Assembly (NCBI GenBank): GCA_044220545.1
Contig: JBGAQX010000002.1
Location: 124,001 to 188,000 of the forward strand
DNA length: 64,000 nucleotides
Reading direction: 5' to 3'
Source: Fen-999 sp044220545
GTDB taxonomy: Bacteria; Pseudomonadota; Gammaproteobacteria; Burkholderiales; Rhodocyclaceae
The notes beneath the pieces are model-generated. The model worked only from the letters and a program-made list of their open reading frames with translations, had not been told where the DNA came from and searched no databases. Shown here one piece after another: positions 18,173 through 24,848 of the stretch. Made by a program: the position numbers and the translations under genes. Positions within the stretch are counted from its first letter, which is position 1, and each line of letters opens with the position of its first letter.

Positions 18173-18406
18173 ATGAATGTCCTGTTCAACAATCCGCAGC
18201 TTTACGTGATCGACTATCCGGCCCATGACGCCCTGGAGATACTGGACAAGCGCAATGGCCGGATGGGTTTGTTGCGCGGCGCGACGGCAGAACGCATGCG
18301 CGCTGAATTCGGCCAGTTCCTGACCCAGGACCACGACCAGGAGGAATTCGAGCAGTTCATCGACTCCTACGAAGCCATCCTCGACCAGCCGGTATCGCGC
18401 CACTGA
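18173..18406 (+). CDS. DUF3567-type protein
   Basis: 77-aa protein starting at an ATG preceded by GGAGG. Its pattern is a short N-terminal strand, YPAHDALEILDK in the first third, a central alpha-helical part with AERMRAEFGQ, and an acidic helix EEFEQFIDSYEAILDQPV at the end. This matches my memory of the betaproteobacterial DUF3567 family, whose function is unknown. The gene is divergent from the metallophosphoesterase. A small hairpin (ACCCCA/TGGGGT, 18447-18464) downstream may weakly terminate it. Confidence 0.7.
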   Translation: MNVLFNNPQLYVIDYPAHDALEILDKRNGRMGLLRGATAERMRAEFGQFLTQDHDQEEFEQFIDSYEAILDQPVSRH

Positions 18407-18558
18407 CTTCGCCCGGGACTCTCCCGCCTATGTGCTTCAAGTAGATACCCCATTGCCGTGGGGTGATGGGTTGGGCACAGCCGATTTCGGCTTCGTCGCA
18501 AGAACGACGCCAATTCGATCCCTACCAGGCGACAAAACCTGGCAGGGGAAGAGGGTGC

Positions 18559-18882
18559 CTACCAGTTGAATGGGCTGAAGCTGCGGCCGCGTCGGCCACG
18601 GTTGTTCCAGGGGCCGTCAAAACTGTTCCACGGACCGTCAAAACGATCCCACGGAGCATCACCACCCCATGGGCCGCCTCTATTCCACGAACCACCCCTG
18701 TTCCACGGGCCACCGACGCTGTTCCATGGGCCGTCAAAACGGTCCCACGGGGCGTCACCACCCCACGGGCCACCTCTATTCCACGAACCGCCCCTGTTCC
18801 ATGGACCGCCACTGTTCCACGGGCCATCGACGCTGTTCCATGGGCCGTCAAAGCGATCCCATGGGGCGTCACCACCCCATGG
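18559..18882 (-). repeat. Three-fold internal coding repeat of the Sgp-like protein
   Basis: Repeat units begin at residues 30, 68 and 100 (about 18882, 18768 and 18672) with lengths of 38, 32 and 37 residues. Each opens with the same 17-residue block PWGGDAPWDRFDGPWNS. The DNA copies are similar but not identical, so the repeats are not a very recent expansion. Confidence 0.9.
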
Positions 18883-18969
18883 GCCACCGCCGTATGCCTG
18901 CGCAGGCTGCGAAAGTGGCAGCAAACTGCTACAGACCAGAACGGACAAAGCCATCAATCGCATTTTCAT
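18559..18969 (-). CDS. Secreted Gly/Pro/Trp/Asn repeat protein, candidate sulfur globule protein
   Basis: 136-aa precursor with a classic signal peptide (basic start, hydrophobic core, cleavage after AQA near residue 25). The mature chain is almost entirely repeats of PWGGDAPWDRFDGPWNS plus GGPWNRGGSWNRGG, so it is extremely rich in Gly, Pro, Trp, Asn, Asp and Arg. Signal peptide plus low-complexity, aromatic and Gly/Asn-rich repeats is the hallmark of sulfur globule envelope proteins (Sgp) of dsr-type sulfur oxidisers, and a full dsr cluster lies in this window. The ATG at 18969 is chosen for its GGAGGAACGATC ribosome binding site. It has its own promoter candidate at 18997-19025. No cysteines occur in the mature part. 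The Sgp role is inferred from composition and context. Confidence 0.72.
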   Translation of the reverse strand: MKMRLMALSVLVCSSLLPLSQPAQAYGGGPWGGDAPWDRFDGPWNSVDGPWNSGGPWNRGGSWNRGGPWGGDAPWDRFDGPWNSVGGPWNRGGSWNRGGPWGGDAPWDRFDGPWNSFDGPWNNRGRRGRSFSPFNW

Positions 18970-18996
18970 GATCGTTCCTCCACTGGTTGATATCAA

Positions 18997-19025
18997 TTTA
19001 TGTCCGAATTTCGATCCGGTGCAAA
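18997..19025 (-). promoter_or_regulatory. Promoter candidate for the Sgp-like gene
   Basis: On the minus strand TTTGCA (19025-19020) and CATAAA (19002-18997) are separated by 17 bp, about 28 bp before the start codon at 18969. Both hexamers match sigma70 at four of six positions. The surrounding 345-bp divergent gap is AT-richer than the rest of the window, and nothing else was recognised in it. Confidence 0.4.
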
Positions 19026-19314
19026 GACAGCATCGAAAATTTCATAGCGATGTCGGGTGCCGGGAAATTATTCATTAGAAGGCTGGGCGTGGCAAGGGCA
19101 ACAATGAGAGGCCATCATCAGCGTGTGCCGACTGCTGCGCGCAACCGAGTCCCGCAATCGAGAAACAAACAAGAGTGTCGGACTGCTTTACATTTACATC
19201 CGACTGTTCGAGTCTGCCTGACGCAAGCCGTTGCTTCTTATGGTCAGGGCGCTGATGGCACGATTGATGCTGATCTCGAAATTAAAATTGGCCAACGGAA
19301 AAGGGGAACCCATC

Positions 19315-19878
19315 ATGTCTCTTAAGGCATCTGCGCTTGCCGTCGCGGTCGCTGTGCTCGCGGCACTTTCGGTTCCAGGCGGTACGGCACTCGCCACGCA
19401 GGTAACACGCAATTTCGAGTTCAGCTCAACGTCTGGGCCACTGCTGTTCGGTCCCAACATTGGCTCTTTCACCTACGACGACAGCGTCGCGCCAGCCGGT
19501 GGTGGCACTGCTTTTTCGGCCGGGCTGTTCCTCGATCTCAACGTCTCCTTTGGCAGTTGGGCATTCGACGAGACTACCGCGAACAGCGGCTTGATAGTAT
19601 TTGACGCGCAGGGCGGATTGCTTGAAGCAATTTTCGGCAACAATTGTGGCGCTGGTGCTTGCGTCATCAACGGCGGTCATGATCATTGGTGGATTAGAGT
19701 CGGCGAGCTTGGCGGTTCAGCCAATGACTTCTCCTATAGCGGCTATGAGGGCACGTCACAAATTCATACTACAAATGCTAACCGGCTGCTTCCTCTTTCT
19801 GTCCCCGAACCAGGGGTTCTCGCGCTTGTCGGCCTAGGCTTCGCTGCTCTGGCCACTACTCGCAGGCGCAAGCAGTAA
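19315..19878 (+). CDS. PEP-CTERM sorting domain protein
   Basis: 187-aa secreted protein. An N-terminal signal peptide (residues 1-26, ending near GTALA) is followed by a Gly/Ser/Asn-rich beta-type body with a CGAGAC cysteine pair. The C-terminus is a canonical PEP-CTERM tail: VPEPG, a hydrophobic helix (VLALVGLGFAALA) and basic RRRKQ. Exosortase (EpsH) systems recognise and process such tails at the envelope of exopolysaccharide-forming bacteria. No exosortase gene is in the window. ATG at 19315 has AAAAGGGG upstream. A strong terminator follows. The body shows no known enzymatic motif. Confidence 0.85.
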   Translation: MSLKASALAVAVAVLAALSVPGGTALATQVTRNFEFSSTSGPLLFGPNIGSFTYDDSVAPAGGGTAFSAGLFLDLNVSFGSWAFDETTANSGLIVFDAQGGLLEAIFGNNCGAGACVINGGHDHWWIRVGELGGSANDFSYSGYEGTSQIHTTNANRLLPLSVPEPGVLALVGLGFAALATTRRRKQ

Positions 19879-19896
19879 TCCCGCAACTCCTTACGG

Positions 19897-19920
19897 CAAA
19901 CCCCGCTTCAGCGGGGTTTG
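19897..19920 (+). terminator. Intrinsic terminator after the PEP-CTERM gene
   Basis: A perfect 10-bp stem, caaaccccgc and gcggggtttg, with a ttca loop starts 18 bp after the stop codon. The end of the stem runs into a short T-rich stretch (gtttgttcc), as expected for rho-independent termination. Confidence 0.75.
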
Positions 19921-20000
19921 TTCCGTCGTGGATGGCCGATGCCCTGGCAGCATGATTTCTTCGTCGTGCAGGTGACCGGCGGCTCCTGGCTTGGAGCGGC

Positions 20001-20108
20001 CATCATCCAGTCCAGGCGCGGTCGATCAGGCACGATAGCCGCCGACGCCTGTCGGAGTGCGGCAGGTTTGTAGCCGAAGACATACGGCTCGCGGCGCAGC
20101 CCGTCTCC
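20001..20108 (-). pseudogene. Remnant of a second lipase maturation factor gene
   Basis: The minus-strand translation of this intergenic piece reads GLRREPYVFGYKPAALRQ, then IVPDRPRLDWMM. It aligns with GFRWEPYVFRYKPGALDQ, then IVPHQPRLDWMM, of the intact gene at 8061-9533. DNA similarity to 8312-8420 is also plain. Neither start nor end of the gene survives, and sequence on both sides is unrelated. The fragment therefore comes from a decayed duplicate or a lost neighbour gene. Confidence 0.75.
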
Positions 20109-20168
20109 CGCAATCCTTCAGCTTCCGAAAGTCTTCTGCTCCGGCCTTGAGAGCAACGGCCACCGGGT

Positions 20169-20196
20169 TTGTATTGATCTCCTGGCGAACTACAAT
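20169..20196 (+). promoter_or_regulatory. Promoter candidate for the CsgG-MORN gene
   Basis: TTGTAT (20169-20174) and TACAAT (20191-20196) are separated by 16 bp and lie 25 bp before the ATG at 20221. A GGGGAG ribosome binding site lies between. The spacing is slightly short but the -10 is close to consensus. Confidence 0.4.
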
Positions 20197-20220
20197 TCGC
20201 CTGAAGGGGAGTGAACGAAA

Positions 20221-21900
20221 ATGAAGCGCCATTCGCGGCATCTGCTGCCTGTGTTACTGATCGGTGGCTATGTTCTGGCGGGCTGCACACAGTCCAATCC
20301 GTCCCGGCCCGAGGATGCGAACAACCCTTCGCCGACTGCCGGCTCGGGTAGCGCGCAAAGGGCCAACGAGATGGCCGACAAGGCGATGTACAAGCCGGTC
20401 GAATACAAGAACGCCACGGTTCGCGGGCCGAATCTCGTCGTGATTCCCGGAGACATCAAGAGCAGCAACGCAAGCTTCACGCAGAAGTTCGGGCCGAACA
20501 ACATCGCCGACTTCGCGGAACTCGAATTGAGCCAGGCCAATTTCGGCGTGCTCGAACGGTCCGACCTGGGGCCATTGCTGCAGGAATTCCAGTTGGCCTA
20601 CACCTTGAGCGATCCCGACGCGGCGCGCAAGTTGCTGCAAAGGGGCAAGCTGAAGACCACGAAATGGGTCGTCAAGCTCGACATTCTCAAGGCCGAACCG
20701 GTTGCCACCGCCCAGCAAGGCTTCGATGGCCGGGCGGTCGGCCAGTTGCTCAGCATAGTCGGTCGCAATGACAGGCGTTCGGATGCGGCGGGCACGTTTG
20801 TCGGCTCCATCAAGACCGAGGAGGGCACCGGTGTGTGGCTCATCGGCATGCGCTACAAGGTGCTCGACGCGGTGACCACCGAGCAGGTTGCCACGGGCTA
20901 TGCCGAGCAGAAAATGGAAGTCGGCTCCAAGTCGACTTCGGTGATGGGCTTCTCGCAAGGTGCGCAAGGTGGCTTGACGCTCGATGGCATGGTGCAGCGT
21001 CTGGTTCAGCAACTGGTTTTTGAGATCGATGCGAAGCACAAGGGCGCGGGTAGCCCGCCACCGGCGGCAAGATCCCTTCCCGCCACGGTTTCCCCCGGCG
21101 CGGAAAGCACCCGGGCAACGCCGGAATCCGTGGTGGAAGAGTCGACGCCGATGGCTGCCGCCACGCCGATGGCTGCCGCCACGCCGATGGCTGCCGCCAG
21201 TGTCCCGGCAACCGCGGCCACGACCACTCGCGGCCCCGCACCGGCGGAACCGGTGACCGCCGAGCCGCCACCCAAGGCCCCCGTTCAGGGCAGGCAGTCG
21301 CCATCCGATGCGCCATCCGCACCACCGACCGCTCCGCTCGAACTCGCGTCGGTGGCTCCGCCCGTGGTGGCCGCCGGCGAAGCCGGCCAGGGCCGGCAGG
21401 CGGCGGTTCCGGTGGCGGCCAGCCAGGACCGGATCATCAAGATCGGCACCATGACAGCCGCTGGCCGCTTCACCACCGATCCGGTCACTGGCACCTTGTC
21501 CGGCACGGGCATCGTGACCTGGGCGGACGGCAATCGCTATGAAGGCCCCATGGTGGCGGGCAAGAAGCAAGGGTCCGGAACATTCGTTTGGCCAAACGGC
21601 CAGCGCTACGAGGGTGACTGGCTGGACGATCAGATGACCGGCACGGGCATCCTGCGGTTTGCCGATGGCGATCGCTACGAGGGGCGCTTCAAGAACGGCG
21701 AGCCGCATGGAACGGGCGTCTACACGCTGAAGAACGGCGATCAATACAACGGCGAATGGGTTGCCGGCAGCAAGCACGGCAAGGGCCGCCTGACCTGGGC
21801 ATCGGGCGACTATTGGGAAGGCGAATTCCGCGACAATCGCCAGACGGACAACGGCAAGCTGGTCGTGATCAAGCCGATCGCGGTGGAGGCGAAGCAGTGA
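20221..21900 (+). CDS. Lipoprotein with CsgG-like domain fused to MORN repeats
   Basis: 559-aa lipoprotein. A signal peptide ends in the lipobox LAGC (Cys22). Residues about 60-275 resemble CsgG/curli-assembly-type periplasmic proteins (NIADFAELELSQANFGVLERSDL, split here from the later GVWLIGMRYKVLDA and QLVFEIDAKHK segments). A long Pro/Ala-rich linker (about 278-420) includes three identical TPMAAA units. Residues about 430-545 are at least five MORN repeats (for example NRYEGPMVAGKKQGSGTF and QRYEGDWLDDQMTGTGIL). MORN repeats usually mediate membrane or protein association. The combination suggests an envelope scaffold or a channel-like secretion component. It stands alone. Domain calls are good; function is unknown. 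Confidence 0.8.
   Translation: MKRHSRHLLPVLLIGGYVLAGCTQSNPSRPEDANNPSPTAGSGSAQRANEMADKAMYKPVEYKNATVRGPNLVVIPGDIKSSNASFTQKFGPNNIADFAELELSQANFGVLERSDLGPLLQEFQLAYTLSDPDAARKLLQRGKLKTTKWVVKLDILKAEPVATAQQGFDGRAVGQLLSIVGRNDRRSDAAGTFVGSIKTEEGTGVWLIGMRYKVLDAVTTEQVATGYAEQKMEVGSKSTSVMGFSQGAQGGLTLDGMVQRLVQQLVFEIDAKHKGAGSPPPAARSLPATVSPGAESTRATPESVVEESTPMAAATPMAAATPMAAASVPATAATTTRGPAPAEPVTAEPPPKAPVQGRQSPSDAPSAPPTAPLELASVAPPVVAAGEAGQGRQAAVPVAASQDRIIKIGTMTAAGRFTTDPVTGTLSGTGIVTWADGNRYEGPMVAGKKQGSGTFVWPNGQRYEGDWLDDQMTGTGILRFADGDRYEGRFKNGEPHGTGVYTLKNGDQYNGEWVAGSKHGKGRLTWASGDYWEGEFRDNRQTDNGKLVVIKPIAVEAKQ
21145..21198 (+). repeat. Three exact 18-bp coding repeats
   Basis: acgccgatggctgccgcc occurs three times in tandem (21145-21162, 21163-21180, 21181-21198). 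It encodes TPMAAA units in the linker of the CsgG-MORN protein. Perfect identity suggests recent slippage; the unit is in frame. Confidence 0.95.
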
Positions 21901-21972
21901 CGGAAGCAAGCGGGACGAGCTCCCCGGCGCTCGGATAGCGCCAATCCCCCTTGGCCGCGAATCGGAGCCTGC

Positions 21973-22731
21973 CTACGCGCCGCTGGTGGCGACGAACCAG
22001 CGGCGTACTTGATCCGCGACCCATGGGCCGTCGTCGAGCGGCAGGTCGTGGCCGGCGGTCGGATGTTCGGCGTAGGCGGCTCGCCAGGCGGCGGCCAGTC
22101 GTCGCGAGCAACTCGGATTGACCAGGGCGTCCTGACTGCCAGCGAGGATCAGCAGGCGTTCGATCGGCCGTTGGCGGGGGGCCTGGTAGCGGGCGGCGGC
22201 GGCGAGTTGGCGCAGGGCGTTGATCCGTGTCACCGGGTGTTCTCGTCGCCAGGCCGCCCAGGTCTCCTGCAGGCCGGCCAAATCGGCCGCGCGGCTGCTG
22301 GTGAGCGCCAGCACCTCGGCTTCATGGGCGCTGTGGCCGAGGGGCATGGCGAGCCGGAACAGGGTGGCGTAGCTGGTGGGGCGTAGCCGCTGGTGGAACG
22401 GACTGAATGGGCGCAGGCTGGTGTTGATCAGGACACAGCCGTCTATCTCGTCCGGATGGGCACTGGCCCAGGCGACCGCCACCATGCCGCCCAGGGACAT
22501 CGCCAGCAGCGTGAAGGGCGGACGCAGGCCGCTTGCCAATGCCTGGCCGCGACAGTCGGCGGCGATGGCCTCGATGCTCGTTGGGCTGCGCAGTTCGTGG
22601 CGCGCGCCGTTGCCCGGCAGGTCGATGGCGGTGATGTCGGCGTCGGGCAGCGCCGCTTGCAGCGTGTCGGGGAAGTCGCCCCAATGACGGGTTTCACGCG
22701 TCAGGCCGCGCAGCAGGATCCAGGAGGTCAT
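21973..22731 (-). CDS. Alpha/beta hydrolase
   Basis: 252-aa alpha/beta-hydrolase-fold protein. The oxyanion segment (LLRGLTRETRHWGDFP), the nucleophile elbow AMSLGGMVAVAWA with the serine, a late aspartate (GSQDALVN) and the histidine (PTAGHDLPLDD) give a full catalytic triad. It could act as an esterase or lipase; the substrate is unknown. Its ATG (22731-22729) overlaps the stop of the upstream M14 peptidase gene by ATGA, so the two are translationally coupled. Longer upstream frames are ignored because they run inside that gene. Confidence 0.82.
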   Translation of the reverse strand: MTSWILLRGLTRETRHWGDFPDTLQAALPDADITAIDLPGNGARHELRSPTSIEAIAADCRGQALASGLRPPFTLLAMSLGGMVAVAWASAHPDEIDGCVLINTSLRPFSPFHQRLRPTSYATLFRLAMPLGHSAHEAEVLALTSSRAADLAGLQETWAAWRREHPVTRINALRQLAAAARYQAPRQRPIERLLILAGSQDALVNPSCSRRLAAAWRAAYAEHPTAGHDLPLDDGPWVADQVRRWFVATSGA

Positions 22732-23750
22732 CGGCGGTTCCCGAAATACCAGCGCCGGATCGCCGCCTCGCGCCGCCGGGCGCGCTCGTCGCCGACCGGC
22801 AGCCAGTGGCGATGGCTGCTGGCCGCGTCGGTGAGAAACTCCAGCCACGACAGGTGGCGACGCAGCACTCGCTGCTGCCGGTGCTGGATCAAGGGATTGA
22901 ATATGCCGTGCCGAGAAAACAACTGGCGCGGGTTCTTCTTTACCCACAGCCAGGAGCCCATCTCCAGCGTCATCGGCAGAAAGATCCGCTCGGGATGCGC
23001 GGACCCCTTCAGGTAGAGGTGGTCCCAAAGGTCGCCGTGGGTAAGGTACTGCCGGCTTTGCGGTTCGAACACGTAGTTATGGTGGGCATGGGCTTCCTCG
23101 AAGATTTCCATGAGCGCATGTACTTCGGCCAGGTGTTCGAAGGGCAGGGGCGTGCAGGCGTAGGGAAACCAGATACGGTCGGAGAGGCCGAAGCCCGAAT
23201 GGCAGTCGATGGCCAGGCTGAACTCGCGCGCCAGCAGTTCCTCTTCCACCACTTGGCAGACGGCCTGGCTTTCGGCTTCCATCGGCCCTTCGGCCGGACC
23301 GCGATACCAGGGCAGGCCGGCGCTGAGGCGCTGGCCGCCGACCAGGAACGGTACGCGCTCGGCCGAGTCGAGCGGCGCGTTGCGCATCAGGTCGACGCCA
23401 TTCGGATTGGCCCGGGTGCCGCGCCACATGCCGCCGGGATTGACGATGGGCACGAAGACCAGGCGCAGGGTTTCCAGCTTGCGCAGCAACACCGTGTCCC
23501 AGCGCAGCCTTGGCACCAGGTTGCGCAGATAGGCCAGGACAACCGCGGTGCCGATGCGCTCCAGACCATGAAAGCCACCGAAGAAGCCGACCGCCGGAAC
23601 ATCCAGGTCGGGATTGCCCAGCGTCACGACGTGGACCGGGAAGTCCAGCCCGCCGGCCGCCACCGTGTGCAGGATGCGCGCGTCGAGACGTCGCCCGCCC
23701 TCGTCGATGATTTGTTCCAGTTCGTATTGTTCGGGTAGTGACGAGGACAC
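22728..23750 (-). CDS. M14-family zinc carboxypeptidase-like protein
   Basis: 340-aa metallopeptidase-fold protein. The first zinc motif is FHGLE in GGFHGLERIGT. The arginine/asparagine substrate-binding region reads NPGGM...RANPNGVDLMRN. The third ligand is His in AIDCHSGFG, and a glutamate in LEMGSW fits the catalytic position. These features place it in M14, near DUF2817/succinylglutamate-desuccinylase-like members, which release carboxy-terminal residues or deacylate amino acids. No signal peptide is visible, so it is probably cytoplasmic. It is coupled to the downstream alpha/beta hydrolase, suggesting joint processing of an amide or ester substrate. Confidence 0.82.
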   Translation of the reverse strand: MSSSLPEQYELEQIIDEGGRRLDARILHTVAAGGLDFPVHVVTLGNPDLDVPAVGFFGGFHGLERIGTAVVLAYLRNLVPRLRWDTVLLRKLETLRLVFVPIVNPGGMWRGTRANPNGVDLMRNAPLDSAERVPFLVGGQRLSAGLPWYRGPAEGPMEAESQAVCQVVEEELLAREFSLAIDCHSGFGLSDRIWFPYACTPLPFEHLAEVHALMEIFEEAHAHHNYVFEPQSRQYLTHGDLWDHLYLKGSAHPERIFLPMTLEMGSWLWVKKNPRQLFSRHGIFNPLIQHRQQRVLRRHLSWLEFLTDAASSHRHWLPVGDERARRREAAIRRWYFGNRR

Positions 23751-23805
23751 GATGATGTCGCGGGAGTGAAACGGAAGCTTAACCGGTGACTGTTACGGTG
23801 GCGCT

Positions 23806-23925
23806 ATGCACTTCTGGAGAACGTCGATGCTCGCGCGCCTGAAAGCACTGCTGGACCTGCAACGTGTGGTCGACGATCTGTTCGAGCCCGGCCTGCTGAT
23901 CCTCTGGCAGCAGGACGGCCTCTGA
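23806..23925 (+). CDS. Very small hypothetical protein
   Basis: A 39-aa frame (start MHFWRTSMLARLKAL, tail EPGLLILWQQDGL) opens 55 bp from the divergent M14 gene. It is an amphipathic, leucine-rich peptide with two possible ATG starts. It ends 15 bp before the next small gene. Codon use is GC-rich like its neighbours. The case rests on position in a run of three same-strand small frames. Confidence 0.3.
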   Translation: MHFWRTSMLARLKALLDLQRVVDDLFEPGLLILWQQDGL

Positions 23926-23940
23926 AGGAAAGGTGACAAG

Positions 23941-24096
23941 ATGTCCGCCAGGATCACCGCGCAACATATTCGCTCGCTCGGCAGCGCCCTGCTTTGGGGG
24001 ATGGTCGAGTTTCTCGCCTTGCGCCGGGCCCGCCGACTGGATAGCCGCCCGCCGGGACCACGGGTCCGCCGGCGGCCGCGACGGATGCGGGGGTAG
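23941..24096 (+). CDS. Very small basic hypothetical protein
   Basis: A 51-aa frame with an AAGGAAAGGTG ribosome binding site just upstream of the ATG. The N-terminal half is a possible hydrophobic helix (GSALLWGMVEFLALRRA). The C-terminus is strongly arginine-rich (RVRRRPRRMRG). It may bind membrane or nucleic acid; no family is recognised. It lies between two other small genes on the same strand. Confidence 0.35.
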   Translation: MSARITAQHIRSLGSALLWGMVEFLALRRARRLDSRPPGPRVRRRPRRMRG

Positions 24097-24099
24097 GGG

Positions 24100-24321
24100 G
24101 TGGCGCTTCCTATTGGCGCGCACGGCGGCTGTTTGTCCTGCCGCTACTTCCGGGAACACGACAGCGCCACGGGCGCCTGCCATCGCTTCCCGCCGGTGTT
24201 CGGGGGCGAGATGCCGCGCGACGTGCATCGTTGGAAGTTTCCGCTAGTTGGCCCGCATGCGTGGTGCGGCGAGTTTCGACCGGCCGCCACCGTTCCGGCC
24301 AACGATTCCCGCGCGGACTAG
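24100..24321 (+). CDS. Small four-cysteine protein
   Basis: 73-aa protein starting with GTG, 3 bp after the preceding small gene. Cysteines are arranged as GCLSCRYF, GACHRFPP and WCGEF, with His and Pro residues between. This CxxC...C...C pattern recurs in small uncharacterised proteobacterial proteins I remember and would suit zinc or iron-sulfur binding. Its last 4 bp overlap the end of the convergent PAP2 gene. The function is unknown. Confidence 0.6.
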   Translation: MALPIGAHGGCLSCRYFREHDSATGACHRFPPVFGGEMPRDVHRWKFPLVGPHAWCGEFRPAATVPANDSRAD

Positions 24322-24848
24322 AGGCTCAGCGCCACCTGCGCCACCAGGCCACCGATGACCGCGCCGGCGATGACGTCGCTGGGGTAGTGCAGACCCAGTA
24401 TCGGGCGCGAGAAGGCGACCAGCAGCGCGAACGGATACAGGACGACGGCCAGTTCCGGAAAGCCGGCGACGACCACCAGCGAGAGCGATACGGCGTGCAG
24501 GGTATGGCCCGAGGGAAAACTGAAGCGGTCCAGCGCCGGCGCGGCGGCGGAGATCGCCGCATAGACCTGGCACGGACGCGGCCGCGAGGTGCGGCGCTTC
24601 AGCCACTTGTAGGTTGCCAGGCCAAGCAGGCCGGCGGCGAACATTCGGCCGACGGTGGGCCAGGCGGCGGCGCCATGGGCCAGCGGCAGCAATGCCATCA
24701 GCAGGTACCAGAAGACCCCGTCGCCCAGCCGGCTCACGGCGCGAAACAGATGACGCCACAGCCGAACGTGGCTGAGCTGGTTCATGCGCAGGCACAACGC
24801 CAGATCGAGCTGGTTAATCCGTTGCCAGGACTCGGCGGTCTTCGTCAT
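24318..24848 (-). CDS. PAP2-family phosphatase
   Basis: 176-aa membrane phosphatase with the three PAP2 motifs: KWLKRRTSRPRP, FSFPSGHTLHA, and SRPILGLHYPSDVIAG. Conserved Lys/Arg, His and Asp residues are present. About five hydrophobic segments are seen. Such enzymes dephosphorylate phosphatidic acid, phosphatidylglycerophosphate or undecaprenyl diphosphate. ATG at 24848 is preferred because GGGAGG lies 5 bp upstream; it overlaps the upstream GT4 stop by 35 bp, so the two are co-transcribed. In this lipid cluster, making diacylglycerol from phosphatidic acid is a plausible role. Confidence 0.87.
   Translation of the reverse strand: MTKTAESWQRINQLDLALCLRMNQLSHVRLWRHLFRAVSRLGDGVFWYLLMALLPLAHGAAAWPTVGRMFAAGLLGLATYKWLKRRTSRPRPCQVYAAISAAAPALDRFSFPSGHTLHAVSLSLVVVAGFPELAVVLYPFALLVAFSRPILGLHYPSDVIAGAVIGGLVAQVALSL

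Noticed and set aside
18447..18464. Hairpin ACCCCA/TGGGGT as a terminator
   Set aside because: Only 6 bp and no T-run; mentioned with the DUF3567 gene but not listed as a terminator.
18566..19078. Plus-strand repetitive frame opposite the Sgp-like gene
   Set aside because: It is a Pro/His/Ser-rich shadow caused by the repeats. The minus strand has a signal peptide and ribosome binding site.
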